Source of the DNA: Bacteroidales bacterium
Lineage (GTDB): Bacteria > Bacteroidota > Bacteroidia > Bacteroidales > JAADGE01
Assembly (NCBI GenBank): GCA_021108035.1
Contig: JAIORQ010000029.1
Span: 1 to 64,000, forward strand
Direction of reading: 5' to 3'
Length of the DNA stretch: 64,000 nt
Part shown: positions 45,195-53,305 of the stretch, in pieces
How the letters are laid out: each line of letters begins with the position of its first letter
Position numbering within the stretch: position 1 is the stretch's first letter
Position numbers and translations under genes: made by a program
The notes under the pieces: model-generated
Seen by the model: the letters and a program-made list of their open reading frames with translations, nothing else
Database searches by the model: none
Told to the model about the DNA's origin: nothing

Positions 45195-46619
45195 TCAGAA
45201 TATTTTAAATCCGATTATTAACGCATCATCGGTTCTTTTTTGGGAGCCTTTCCAATTTCGAAATGCTTTTTTTATTTTTTCTTTTTGGATAGAGAAAGTT
45301 TCGTCAGAACATTTAATGAGAATATTTTGTAATCTTTTAAATGAGAATTTTTGTAATTTACTTCCTCCGAATTGATCAATAATACCATCAGTAAACATAT
45401 ATATCAAATCGTCTTTTTGAAGCTGGATATAATTGTTTTTAAAAGGTTCCATATTGATATACGTTCCCACAGGCATTGTATCCGGTTCAAAATACAGTGT
45501 AACTTTATCTCTCACAATAATTAACGGAATATTCGCCCCGGCGTAGTTTATTTGATGTGTTTTTTTATTTATAACACATATTGCAATATCAAATCCATCA
45601 TTTGTAACAGTCTTTGAACTTTCTTGATCCAAAGAGACAATAACTTTTTCTCTGAATAAATTTAAAGCTGATGCAGAATCTCGAATTTCTTTTTTGTTAA
45701 TAATTTCTTCCGTCATCGTTAGTCCCAACATAGACATAAATCCACCCGGAACTCCGTGCCCCGTACTGTCAGCAATAACTATAATCAATAAGTCCTTTTT
45801 CTTTGCAAAAAAATAAAAATCACCGCTTATCTTTTCTTTAGGCATATAAAGTATAAAAGAGTCAAGCGTATTTTTCTTTATAATATCATAAGACGGTAAT
45901 ACAGCTTTTTGAATTTTATGTGCATAACTGATACTCTCATTTATGTGAAGGTTTTGTGTCTCAAGGATCATTCTTTGATTTTCAATTTGATTTTTGTGTT
46001 TTTCAATTTCAGCATTATGTTTCTTCAATTGAAGATTCTTATCATTCAATTCTATATTGGTCTTTTTGTATTGATTTGTATAAACATAAAATAAAGCTGA
46101 AACACCTATTAAAACACTGCTGAAACTGATAATTAAATCAAACAATCGATCTTTAGAACTTGGGTAATGAAATATTTTTTCAGGGAATTTATATTCATAA
46201 ACTAAAAGTAAGATTGATAAAGTTAATATCAACAATATTATTGAGAGCATTATTTTTTTGTTACTGATAACAGCAATTGCAAAAGTTAAAAAAACAAAAA
46301 TATAATATTGAAATCCGCCGGCAGAACCACCATTACTTATCCACATAACAGGTGTATAAATAATTAAGCTGACAAATAATGAAATATAAACAGGTAATTC
46401 GAAAAAACTTTTTATTCTTGACAGATAATATGCTGCAATAAGAACCCCTGAAGTTAAAAGAGTAGCATAAATAGTTATTGGCGGTAAGTTAAGAATATAG
46501 TTGAATACAGCAGATTGAAACCCCAAAAAAATACCGATTAATATCACGGCATTTGATATCCTGTGTTTGAGAGGATATTTTTCAGGTTTTCCTAATATTT
46601 TATTAAAAATATTGTTCAA
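45195..46619 (-). CDS. Membrane-bound SpoIIE/RsbU-type serine phosphatase
   Basis: The 474-residue product has six or so transmembrane helices (about 22-190), then a coiled coil (about 195-235). The PP2C-type SpoIIE phosphatase domain (about 245-474) has PKEKISGDFYFF, IADSTGHGVPGGFMSMLG (metal-binding Asp), MFTDGIIDQFG and KRTDDALIIGF. Members dephosphorylate anti-sigma-factor antagonists or other regulators in response to membrane signals. No ATG precedes the conserved N-terminus and an in-frame stop lies upstream, so TTG 46619 is the likely start. Its substrate gene is not nearby. Confidence 0.85.
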   Translation of the reverse strand: MNNIFNKILGKPEKYPLKHRISNAVILIGIFLGFQSAVFNYILNLPPITIYATLLTSGVLIAAYYLSRIKSFFELPVYISLFVSLIIYTPVMWISNGGSAGGFQYYIFVFLTFAIAVISNKKIMLSIILLILTLSILLLVYEYKFPEKIFHYPSSKDRLFDLIISFSSVLIGVSALFYVYTNQYKKTNIELNDKNLQLKKHNAEIEKHKNQIENQRMILETQNLHINESISYAHKIQKAVLPSYDIIKKNTLDSFILYMPKEKISGDFYFFAKKKDLLIIVIADSTGHGVPGGFMSMLGLTMTEEIINKKEIRDSASALNLFREKVIVSLDQESSKTVTNDGFDIAICVINKKTHQINYAGANIPLIIVRDKVTLYFEPDTMPVGTYINMEPFKNNYIQLQKDDLIYMFTDGIIDQFGGSKLQKFSFKRLQNILIKCSDETFSIQKEKIKKAFRNWKGSQKRTDDALIIGFKIF

Positions 46620-46689
46620 TTGTAATAAATTATAGCTTAATATTTATTTAATTTACGTTTAATTCAATCTGTTTTTGAGCGAATACAAT

Positions 46690-46753
46690 TTTTGTTTGTC
46701 TGTCTGCCATGCCTGCGGCAGGTAAACCGATAGGCAGGCAGCTTCGCTGCGAT
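46690..46753. repeat. GC-rich nested palindromic repeat, copy 2
   Basis: CTGTCTGCC pairs with GGCAGGCAG around an inner CCTGCGGCAGG hairpin, followed by GCAGCTTCGCTGC. This is a compact multi-hairpin repeat in AT-rich sequence, related to that at 16534-16562. Confidence 0.5.
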
Positions 46754-46761
46754 AAGGCTTC

Positions 46762-47646
46762 TTACAATGTAAAACTCTTCTTTGTATTAATGTTCGAATA
46801 TTCTTCAATTACATAAATTGAATAATTTCCTTTCGGCCAGTTAAGAACAGATAAATTTATATTAAAAGTGTAAGACCCCGGACCTTTTGCTGTTTGTTTT
46901 AATAATGTTTTAACAACTGTTCCGTCACTTTTCCTGACGTTTATACTGATAACAGCAGTGTTTTTAACAACATAATCAATTTTTCCCCATAATTTATCCG
47001 GTCTGTTTGAAAATAATCTTGATGTATCATTTGCAAATGTTAAAGAATACCAAGGTAATTCCAGTTTTTTTATGTCAGCAACAAGTTTTTTTAATTCATG
47101 TACAACTTCAGGTTTTTCATTGTGAATTGAACTAATCGGATGATCATCAGATAATACCCAAACAGCATGTTGGATTGCATTAGGAGGGAAATTGTTTTTG
47201 TCAATGAATTTTGCCAAGCGTATCCAAGTTTTTGGTGACATAAAACCGATATTAAATTTTGCCCCTGCATTCGGACTTCTGTTTGTGCTTTGGCAACAAA
47301 AACCATAACCGGAGATTATTATACTTGCCAAAGGAGCTAATGTAATTTTAAAAGTTTTTAATATTAAAATATCTTGATAAGTGCTGTCATAAGATACAAT
47401 TCTTCTTCCCGGTTCTATCAGAATATAGAGAGTATCATTTTTTAAATTTTTAATATTAAAATTAATACATTCTTCTGAATGCCCTCCTTTACTTGTGATT
47501 GTAGTAGCTATATCTCTGTCTTTCAGATGTTTTTCGATTGAAATAAATTTAATTTCATCATCTATATCAGCTTCACAAAATGAGAAAAAAGAAATTACAA
47601 ATATTATAACTAATAATAATCGCGGAAACAAATTAAAGTTTTTCAT
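46762..47646 (-). CDS. Secreted protein of unknown function
   Basis: The 294-residue product from ATG 47646 has a signal peptide (MKNFNLFPRLLLVIIFVISFFSFC, possibly a lipoprotein Cys at FSFC). The longer frame to 47697 is rejected because it displaces the signal. A two-part beta-rich protein is visible: SKGGHSEECINFNIKNLKNDTLYILIEPG, with CCQSTNRSPNAG near the middle, and a C-terminal segment like a FlgD-type Ig fold (SDGTVVKTLLKQTAKGPGSYTFNINL...KGNYSIYVIEE). No family is recognised. It is divergent from the cassette array that begins 350 bases away. Confidence 0.6.
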   Translation of the reverse strand: MKNFNLFPRLLLVIIFVISFFSFCEADIDDEIKFISIEKHLKDRDIATTITSKGGHSEECINFNIKNLKNDTLYILIEPGRRIVSYDSTYQDILILKTFKITLAPLASIIISGYGFCCQSTNRSPNAGAKFNIGFMSPKTWIRLAKFIDKNNFPPNAIQHAVWVLSDDHPISSIHNEKPEVVHELKKLVADIKKLELPWYSLTFANDTSRLFSNRPDKLWGKIDYVVKNTAVISINVRKSDGTVVKTLLKQTAKGPGSYTFNINLSVLNWPKGNYSIYVIEEYSNINTKKSFTL

Positions 47647-47960
47647 AAAAATCAAATTTTGACAGGAATAATAAAACTTGCTGAAAATATCTAACAAATA
47701 TAAAAGTTTTTCAGGGAACTTACTAAAAAATATAATTTTGCTCCAAAAAGATAAAGTCGTAAAGCAGAATTTATAATACCCAAAAATTCATCGGAAAAAC
47801 AAAATTTAAATAAAATCAATAAATTAGCCCGGCGAAACAATACAAAAAATTAAAAGGAAAACCTTTGTATATTCTGTTACAAAATCTTAATTTTAAAAAA
47901 AATAAAACAACTAAAAAATATTTTTCACAAATCGAATATATCAGCAACAAAAACGTTTTG
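47647..47960. other. Non-coding gap before the cassette array
   Basis: I find no open frame or RNA signature in this AT-rich stretch. It holds the promoter region of the divergent secreted-protein gene and the approach to the first cassette boundary at 47961-48002. Confidence 0.4.
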
Positions 47961-48002
47961 AGTTACGTATATACATTAAGTTTGTATATGTAAATGTTGG
48001 GC
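47961..48002. repeat. Left boundary of cassette array: attC-like half site ending in GTTGGGC
   Basis: AGTTACGTATATACA (47961-47975) is followed by an imperfect hairpin partner TGTATATGTAA and then GTTGGGC (47996-48002), which fits GTTRRRY. The same 15-mer recurs at 52145-52159 before GTTAGGT. The hexamer TTGGGC is complementary to GCCCAA at 49075-49080, at the other end of the first cassette. Confidence 0.55.
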
Positions 48003-48007
48003 AAAAT

Positions 48008-49066
48008 ATGATGAAATATACTACAACCATATCACTTTTTATATTGATAACTAAACTTTCTATTGGTCAAATATCATTTTTACCAAATGACATCTCAAAA
48101 TCTAAAGACTATTTACCTAATAACATAAAAAAAATTACTCAATATAAGGGTGAAAATATTCTTAATGTTAGTGAATATGATAAATCAAAAAACCTAATTT
48201 TTAATTATTATAAACAATATGTAGGTGAAGAATGGAATTTTAAGTATTTAACAATGATAACCGGAAATGTTTACAATGAATCCAGACAAATACTCAAATC
48301 ATATAATCTTCATTCAAATACCGGGATATCCATTTGGTACCACGAATATGATAATAAGGGTAATAACACAAAAGTTTTCATGAGAAACAATGATTATGAA
48401 CATCATGACAGTTTAATAAATAAAAATCCTTATCACTTCATATCAGAGATTAAGAATATGCATGATTTAATTAATCATACTAAAATTATGGATATTGAAT
48501 CAAATGCTGTTAATTATTTATTTCTGGAACAGATATATGACAATGAGGATAATTTAATAACAGAGGTTGCATTTAAAGAAAATGGGGACACTTCGAGTAT
48601 ACAAAGATATGACCATGATAAAAATAACAACGAAGTTTATTTTTATAAACAATCGACCATAGGAAAATGGGAATACTTTTATGAATATGAGAAAAGTAAT
48701 TCTTCTTTTGAAAATAAAAATAAAAAAAATAAATTACTTCAAAGTGTGAGGGTTGATTATGATTGGAGAGAAAAAAGAAATAAAATATCAGATATTACAT
48801 TCTACAAATACGATAGTAAAAACAGACTGATTCAGATAACAAAATATGATGAAGGAATCTTTCAAGATAAATACGTGTATAGATATAATAATTTAAATCA
48901 AGTAACTAAAAGATTATCTTATGTTTATGATCAAGAAAAATTAGTACGAGAAGAAGAATATGAGTATAATAAAGAAGGAAATATTATTACAATAAATGAT
49001 CAAGATTATCGTTCAGGGAAAAATAAGGTAACAAAATACACTTATGAATACGAATATTATAGATAA
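48008..49066 (+). CDS. Secreted YD-repeat-like cassette protein
   Basis: The 352-residue product has a signal peptide (to about 21). The second half shows short tandem beta units like the YD/RHS wall repeats: YKYDSKNRLIQITKYDEG, YRYNNLNQVTKRLSYVYDQ, YEYNKEGNIITIND. A toxin domain is not visible, and it is far shorter than true Rhs proteins. The start lies only 5 bases after GTTGGGC, and the stop 8 bases before GCCCAAC, so the gene fills its cassette exactly. Few CCG codons are used compared with nearby host genes. Function is unknown. Confidence 0.65.
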   Translation: MMKYTTTISLFILITKLSIGQISFLPNDISKSKDYLPNNIKKITQYKGENILNVSEYDKSKNLIFNYYKQYVGEEWNFKYLTMITGNVYNESRQILKSYNLHSNTGISIWYHEYDNKGNNTKVFMRNNDYEHHDSLINKNPYHFISEIKNMHDLINHTKIMDIESNAVNYLFLEQIYDNEDNLITEVAFKENGDTSSIQRYDHDKNNNEVYFYKQSTIGKWEYFYEYEKSNSSFENKNKKNKLLQSVRVDYDWREKRNKISDITFYKYDSKNRLIQITKYDEGIFQDKYVYRYNNLNQVTKRLSYVYDQEKLVREEEYEYNKEGNIITINDQDYRSGKNKVTKYTYEYEYYR

Positions 49067-49074
49067 AAAACTTT

Positions 49075-49127
49075 GCCCAACAAATATATAAAATGTATTA
49101 AAACGTATTTTAGATGCAACGTTGTGC
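49075..49127. repeat. attC-like site between cassettes 1 and 2
   Basis: GCCCAAC (49075-49081) begins and GTTGTGC (49121-49127) ends a 53-base segment with AAAAT/ATTTT-type internal pairing. In an integron cassette the first heptamer pairs with the start of its own cassette (TTGGGC, 47997-48002), as here. GTTGTGC deviates from GTTRRRY by one base. Confidence 0.5.
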
Positions 49128-49166
49128 ATAACAGCTCCAAGACCAAGCAAGTAATAAAAGACAAAT

Positions 49167-49757
49167 ATGGGATTAGACAAACAAGGTTCAAAACCAACCG
49201 GATACACAGGAAAGATAATTGGAAGATTAATGAATAAATTACATACTACTTTGTATGTAAAATATTTCAAAAACGATTTGCCGCCTGATAATTCAATAAT
49301 TCTTGATATTGGGTGTGGCGGAGGAAAATTTATTAAATTCTTATCAGACACAAATGATACCTATAAACTATTTGGACTTGACCATTCTCCTGAAATGGTA
49401 ATGCTTTCAAAAAAGGTAAACAGAAAGGCAATACTTAAAAAGCAAGTAACGGTAATTCAAGGTTCTGTTACAGCGATTTCTGCAGAGAATAATATTGATT
49501 TGGCAACAGCATTTGAGACAGTTCAATTTTGGAATGATATCGATAAGTCATTTTCTTATATTGTGAGATTGTTAAAAAGGGGAGGTTCTTTTTTGATAAT
49601 TAACAGATATCCCTCTGAAGGGAGCAAATGGTGGAGAATTGCCAAAATTAAAAGTGACAGAGAATATATTACTAAACTTGAAAAGGCCGGATTTAGTGAA
49701 ATAACTGTAGATTTTGATTTTAAAAAAGGCCGGATAGTTGTAAAAGCTACGAAATGA
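49167..49757 (+). CDS. Class I SAM-dependent methyltransferase
   Basis: The 196-residue soluble enzyme has the SAM-binding motif I ILDIGCGGGKFIKF (45-58), the motif II acidic residue region FGLDHSPEMV, and motif IV-like ATAFETVQFW. The fold and size match small-molecule methyltransferases of the Methyltransf_11/25 type; the substrate cannot be told. It lies 40 bases after the cassette boundary GTTGTGC. A perfect 24-base palindrome (49774-49797) follows its stop and may be a terminator or a second small recombination site. Confidence 0.8.
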   Translation: MGLDKQGSKPTGYTGKIIGRLMNKLHTTLYVKYFKNDLPPDNSIILDIGCGGGKFIKFLSDTNDTYKLFGLDHSPEMVMLSKKVNRKAILKKQVTVIQGSVTAISAENNIDLATAFETVQFWNDIDKSFSYIVRLLKRGGSFLIINRYPSEGSKWWRIAKIKSDREYITKLEKAGFSEITVDFDFKKGRIVVKATK

Positions 49758-49773
49758 TAAAAACAATATACTC

Positions 49774-49797
49774 ACAACAAGCAATATTGCTTGTTGT
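49774..49797. repeat. Perfect 24-base palindrome downstream of the methyltransferase gene
   Basis: The two 12-base halves (ACAACAAGCAAT and ATTGCTTGTTGT) are exact reverse complements without a loop. It could act as a terminator or protein-binding site. It is preceded by TCACAAC and followed by GTTGTAC, so a very short attC-like site is a weaker alternative. Confidence 0.6.
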
Positions 49798-49871
49798 ACG
49801 GGCGATGGCTTCAAATTGCCTAAATGTGTCCGCCTCATGCGGAAGCTGTGTTGATGAGCATCTGTGAAAAG

Positions 49872-49894
49872 ATTACACTGTGAGTGTAATTTTA
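49872..49894 (+). terminator. Possible weak terminator hairpin
   Basis: ATTACACT and AGTGTAAT form an 8-base stem with a 3-base loop, followed by only a few T. It lies between the methyltransferase and kinase genes, about 40 bases before the next ATG. Confidence 0.35.
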
Positions 49895-49932
49895 GACATG
49901 CATCAATTTTCATAACACTAAAACTAATTAAA

Positions 49933-51879
49933 ATGAGAAACATAAGTTGGCTTATATGGTTTATAACAAACAGATTTTTTATAATAATTATATCATCATT
50001 CTTTTTTTTAAATACATTATCTGCTGTAAATATTAATACAAAAATTGACAGCCTTAATCTTCTTCTTGAAACATCCGCTGACATAGAAAAAATTGATATT
50101 CTGAATGAATTATCAACAGCTTATGACACAATATCACATATAAAATCTTTGGATTATGCAATACAAGCTCTTGAATTAACAAGAAAATATAAAAAAGAAG
50201 AAGACATTGCCGTTTCTTTAGATAAGATTGGAAGAATACACTTTTACATGAGCAATTACGATAAATCAATTGATTATTTTCTTGAGTCACTTAAAAGACG
50301 AGAAAAAATCGGCAACAAAAAAGATATTGCACAATCATATAATAACCTTGGGGTAATTTACTTATATTTAGCCAACTTTAATAAAGCTTTGGAATATTTG
50401 CAAAAAGCATGGGATGTTAGTGAAGGGCTGGAAGATGAGATGTTTACGGTAAAATTGTCTAACAATCTGGGGATTGTTTATATGAACTTAGCAAACTACG
50501 AAAAAGCATTAGAATATTATCAAAAAACCTTAAATAACAGCGTAGAGACTAATAATAAAAAACTTGAGGGTACTTGTTTAAACAATATCGGAATTGTTTA
50601 TTGGTATTTAGAAGATTATAAAAAAGCATTGGAATATTATCTGAATGCAGTAAGAATAAGTGAAGACATAGGAGACAAATGGAGTATTTCCAATTGTTCA
50701 AGAAATATTGGTGATGTTTATATAAAACTTCAAGATTATAATAATTCATTGTTATATCTTAATAAAGGCTTGAAAATAGCTGAAGAAATTGAGTCAAAGC
50801 ACTTAATTAAAGATTGCTATGGAACTTTTTCCGATTTATATTATGCAAAAGGCAATTACAAAAAAGCATACGATTATAATATTTTGTATTCAGAAATTAA
50901 GGACAGTATTTTTTCAGAAGAAAAAGAAAAAAATATTGCAGAAATGGAAGTGAAATTTGAAACCGAAAAAAAAGAAAAAGAAATTGAAATTTTAGAAAAA
51001 GAACATGAAATAAATGTTTTAAAGTTAAAAAAACATAAAATTCAAAGGAATTTATTAATAATAACTTCATTATTTATTTTATTATTAATCATTATATTAT
51101 ACAGCCGATTTCTGCTTAAAAAGAAAACTAATAAGCAACTTAAAATTGCTGTTAAAAAAATATCAAAATCAGAAGCAGACCTTAAAGAATCAAATACTGC
51201 AAAAGATAAATTTTTTACAATTATTTCTCATGATCTTAAAGGGCCTTTCAATTCATTACTCGGGTTTTCAAGAATATTAACAAAAAAAGCCGGGGAATAC
51301 GATAAGGAAAAAATTGTAAAGTTCAGTAATACTATTAATACATCTGCTCAAGATTTATATGATTTAACAGAAAATTTACTTCTGTGGGGAAGAACTCAAT
51401 CAGGGAATTTAAAAAACAATCCTGAAAAAGTGAATTTAAGAGAATCAGTTATTAACAATATTTCTGTCCTGAAAAGCATTGCAGAAAAGAAAAATATTAT
51501 TTTATATCAGGAAATTCCTGAAAATACTTATGTATATGTTGATATACATATTGTTTCAATGATTATTAGAAATTTAATGTCAAATGCTTTAAAGTTTACC
51601 GACAGCGGCGGAAAAATTGGTGTTACTTCCGTTAAAAAAGATAACTTTATTGAAATTTCTGTTATTGATACAGGAATTGGTATCAGCGAAGAAAGCAGAA
51701 AAAAACTGTTTAGGATAGATGTTCATTATACAACAAAAGGTACTTCTGATGAAAGAGGAACAGGTTTAGGTTTAATCCTTTGTAAAGAATTTGTAGAAAA
51801 ATCAGGCGGGGAAATATGTGTAGAAAGTGAGCCGGGCAAAGGAAGTACTTTTAAATTTACATTACCTGAAATTTCTTAA
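49933..51879 (+). CDS. TPR-containing membrane sensor histidine kinase
   Basis: The 648-residue product from ATG 49933 has an N-terminal signal or anchor (about 10-35). A periplasmic array of six to seven TPR units follows (about 60-330; YNNLGVIYLYLANFNKALEYLQKA and similar), then a charged helix and a transmembrane segment (about 374-396). The cytoplasmic HisKA domain has His433 in FFTIISHDLKGPFNSLLGF. The HATPase domain has NLMSNALKFTDSGGKIG, DTGIGIS and GTGLGLILCKEFVEKSGGEI. No receiver or DNA-binding partner is next to it. The GTG frame from 49864 is rejected because it lacks a signal. It lies inside the apparent second cassette. Confidence 0.88.
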   Translation: MRNISWLIWFITNRFFIIIISSFFFLNTLSAVNINTKIDSLNLLLETSADIEKIDILNELSTAYDTISHIKSLDYAIQALELTRKYKKEEDIAVSLDKIGRIHFYMSNYDKSIDYFLESLKRREKIGNKKDIAQSYNNLGVIYLYLANFNKALEYLQKAWDVSEGLEDEMFTVKLSNNLGIVYMNLANYEKALEYYQKTLNNSVETNNKKLEGTCLNNIGIVYWYLEDYKKALEYYLNAVRISEDIGDKWSISNCSRNIGDVYIKLQDYNNSLLYLNKGLKIAEEIESKHLIKDCYGTFSDLYYAKGNYKKAYDYNILYSEIKDSIFSEEKEKNIAEMEVKFETEKKEKEIEILEKEHEINVLKLKKHKIQRNLLIITSLFILLLIIILYSRFLLKKKTNKQLKIAVKKISKSEADLKESNTAKDKFFTIISHDLKGPFNSLLGFSRILTKKAGEYDKEKIVKFSNTINTSAQDLYDLTENLLLWGRTQSGNLKNNPEKVNLRESVINNISVLKSIAEKKNIILYQEIPENTYVYVDIHIVSMIIRNLMSNALKFTDSGGKIGVTSVKKDNFIEISVIDTGIGISEESRKKLFRIDVHYTTKGTSDERGTGLGLILCKEFVEKSGGEICVESEPGKGSTFKFTLPEIS

Positions 51880-51944
51880 TCTGTTATACAAATTATTCAA
51901 TTATTTCATCATTGTCAGTAATTATTATGCCATTATTGAAAATT

Positions 51945-51997
51945 ATAAACAAACCCCGAATTAAGTGCGGGGCAAGATATACTGAAATAAATTCAGC
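51945..51997. repeat. Dispersed double-hairpin intergenic repeat
   Basis: CCCCG (51954-51958) and CGGGG (51968-51972) form one small hairpin; CTGAA and TTCAG (about 51982-51996) form a second. The pattern recalls dispersed intergenic repeats of Bacteroidota and the CCCGAACTTGATTCGGG palindrome inside the MITE at 26905. Confidence 0.45.
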
Positions 51998-52041
51998 ACA
52001 AGTCCTTGTTGTTTATATTTAATATGCTGTTTGTAAATAAA

Positions 52042-52073
52042 TTTGTAGAGTTTTTTGGGACTTGCTATATTTG
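52042..52073 (+). promoter_or_regulatory. Candidate Bacteroidota promoter reading into the kinase-TPR genes
   Basis: TTTG (52042-52045) and TATATTTG (52066-52073) are separated by 20 bases, close to the ideal TTTG/TAnnTTTG spacing. It reads rightward across the recombination-like site toward the kinase ATG at 52210. Confidence 0.5.
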
Positions 52074-52106
52074 AGAAAATATTTTTAAATATAAATAAAC
52101 AATTTC

Positions 52107-52187
52107 GCACAATGCGGATATATACGTAACTATGGTTCTTTTTTAGTTACGTATATACAACCAAGTACGATAACACAAATGTTAGGT
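52107..52187. repeat. attC-like site between cassettes 2 and 3
   Basis: GCACAAT (52107-52113) begins and GTTAGGT (52181-52187) ends the segment. Inside, TATATACGTAACT (52119-52131) and AGTTACGTATATA (52145-52157) are an exact 13-base inverted repeat. GCACAA is complementary to TTGTGC (49122-49127), the start of the preceding cassette. The right end fits GTTRRRY exactly; the left heptamer ends in T where attC normally has C. Confidence 0.55.
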
Positions 52188-52209
52188 TGCATAAAAAAAT
52201 AAAATTAAC

Positions 52210-53298
52210 ATGAATACGAATCAAGATAATGCAGCAAACTCACTTCTCGGTTTAACACTAAAAAACAATTGGAAAGTAGTTAAAAAAATTGAACCAAGTG
52301 AAAATTCAACTGGAGGATTTTTCAGTGTAGCATATGTTGTAAATAATGGAAAAGAAGATGCATTTCTAAAAGCTTTAAATTTTCAAGCATTTTTCCAAAT
52401 GTTTAGAGGTCGACCAATTGTAGAAATAATCAATGAACAAACTAATGCTTATCAATTTGAACGAGACTTATTATTAAGGTGTAAAAACAATAGATTATCA
52501 AAAGTTTCAATGGTATTAGATGAGGGGGAGGAAATTCTTGATAATTATACAATACCTAATGTCCCTTACTTAATTTTTGAAATGGCAGATGGTGATGTTA
52601 GGTCACACATGAATTTTAGCAAAGATATAGAGATTTCATGGAAATTACATTCACTGCATAATGTTGCTGTAGGTTTAAAACAACTACATGGAATTAAAAT
52701 AAGTCACCAAGACCTCAAACCTTCAAATGTTTTACTGTATGACAAAGGTGTTGTTTCTAAAATTGGTGATCTTGGACGTTCGCTTTGTGCTGATATTGAA
52801 GCTCCTCATGAAAACGGAGGGGAATTTCCTGGTGATTTAAATTATGCACCACCAGAATTTCTTTATAGACATATTGACCCTGATTGGAACTTTCGTGTAA
52901 GAGCAACAGATATGTACTTATTTGGTAGTTTATTAGTTTTCTATTTTTCAGGTGCTAATATGACTGCTCTCATAGGGAAGAATTTAGACCCACAATTTAG
53001 CTGGAGGAAATGGAGAGGTTCTTTTTCTGAAGTAAAAGATTATTTAATTGATGCTTTTTATAAAGCTTTAAAGGAATTTAAAACTGTCATCAGCAATGAA
53101 GAATTAAAGGATGAATTAGCACAAATTGTTGGATACTGTTGTTTCCCTTCACCTGAAAAAAGAGGACATCCAAAAGCAATTGCTATTGCTACAGACAGGG
53201 ATGGTAACAGAAAAGAGAATGCAAACCAATTTGATTTTCAAAGAACAATTTCAAAACTTGATATTCTTTCAAAAAAAGTGTCTCTAATTTTTAAGTAA
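52210..53298 (+). CDS. Soluble Hanks-type Ser/Thr protein kinase
   Basis: The 362-residue cytoplasmic kinase has no membrane segment. Visible are the Gly-rich loop STGGFFSVAYVV (33-44), the ATP-binding Lys54 in AFLKAL, the catalytic loop HQDLKPSNVLL (166-176, HQD in place of HRD), and the magnesium-binding KIGDLG (Asp187, in place of DFG). YAPPEF (212-217) is the APE motif. The essential Lys, Asp and Asn are intact, so it should be active. It starts 22 bases after the cassette boundary GTTAGGT. The TPR gene follows after 7 bases and is surely co-expressed. Codon use avoids CCG for proline, unlike host genes such as glutamate dehydrogenase. It may be a mobile defence or stress kinase. Confidence 0.88.
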   Translation: MNTNQDNAANSLLGLTLKNNWKVVKKIEPSENSTGGFFSVAYVVNNGKEDAFLKALNFQAFFQMFRGRPIVEIINEQTNAYQFERDLLLRCKNNRLSKVSMVLDEGEEILDNYTIPNVPYLIFEMADGDVRSHMNFSKDIEISWKLHSLHNVAVGLKQLHGIKISHQDLKPSNVLLYDKGVVSKIGDLGRSLCADIEAPHENGGEFPGDLNYAPPEFLYRHIDPDWNFRVRATDMYLFGSLLVFYFSGANMTALIGKNLDPQFSWRKWRGSFSEVKDYLIDAFYKALKEFKTVISNEELKDELAQIVGYCCFPSPEKRGHPKAIAIATDRDGNRKENANQFDFQRTISKLDILSKKVSLIFK

Positions 53299-53305
53299 TT
53301 AGTTT

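Noticed and set aside
49774-49797. The 24-base palindrome as a true attC site
   Set aside because: It is a perfect palindrome of 24 bases with no bulges or asymmetry, and flanking heptamers deviate; a terminator or binding site is likelier. Kept only as an alternative boundary.
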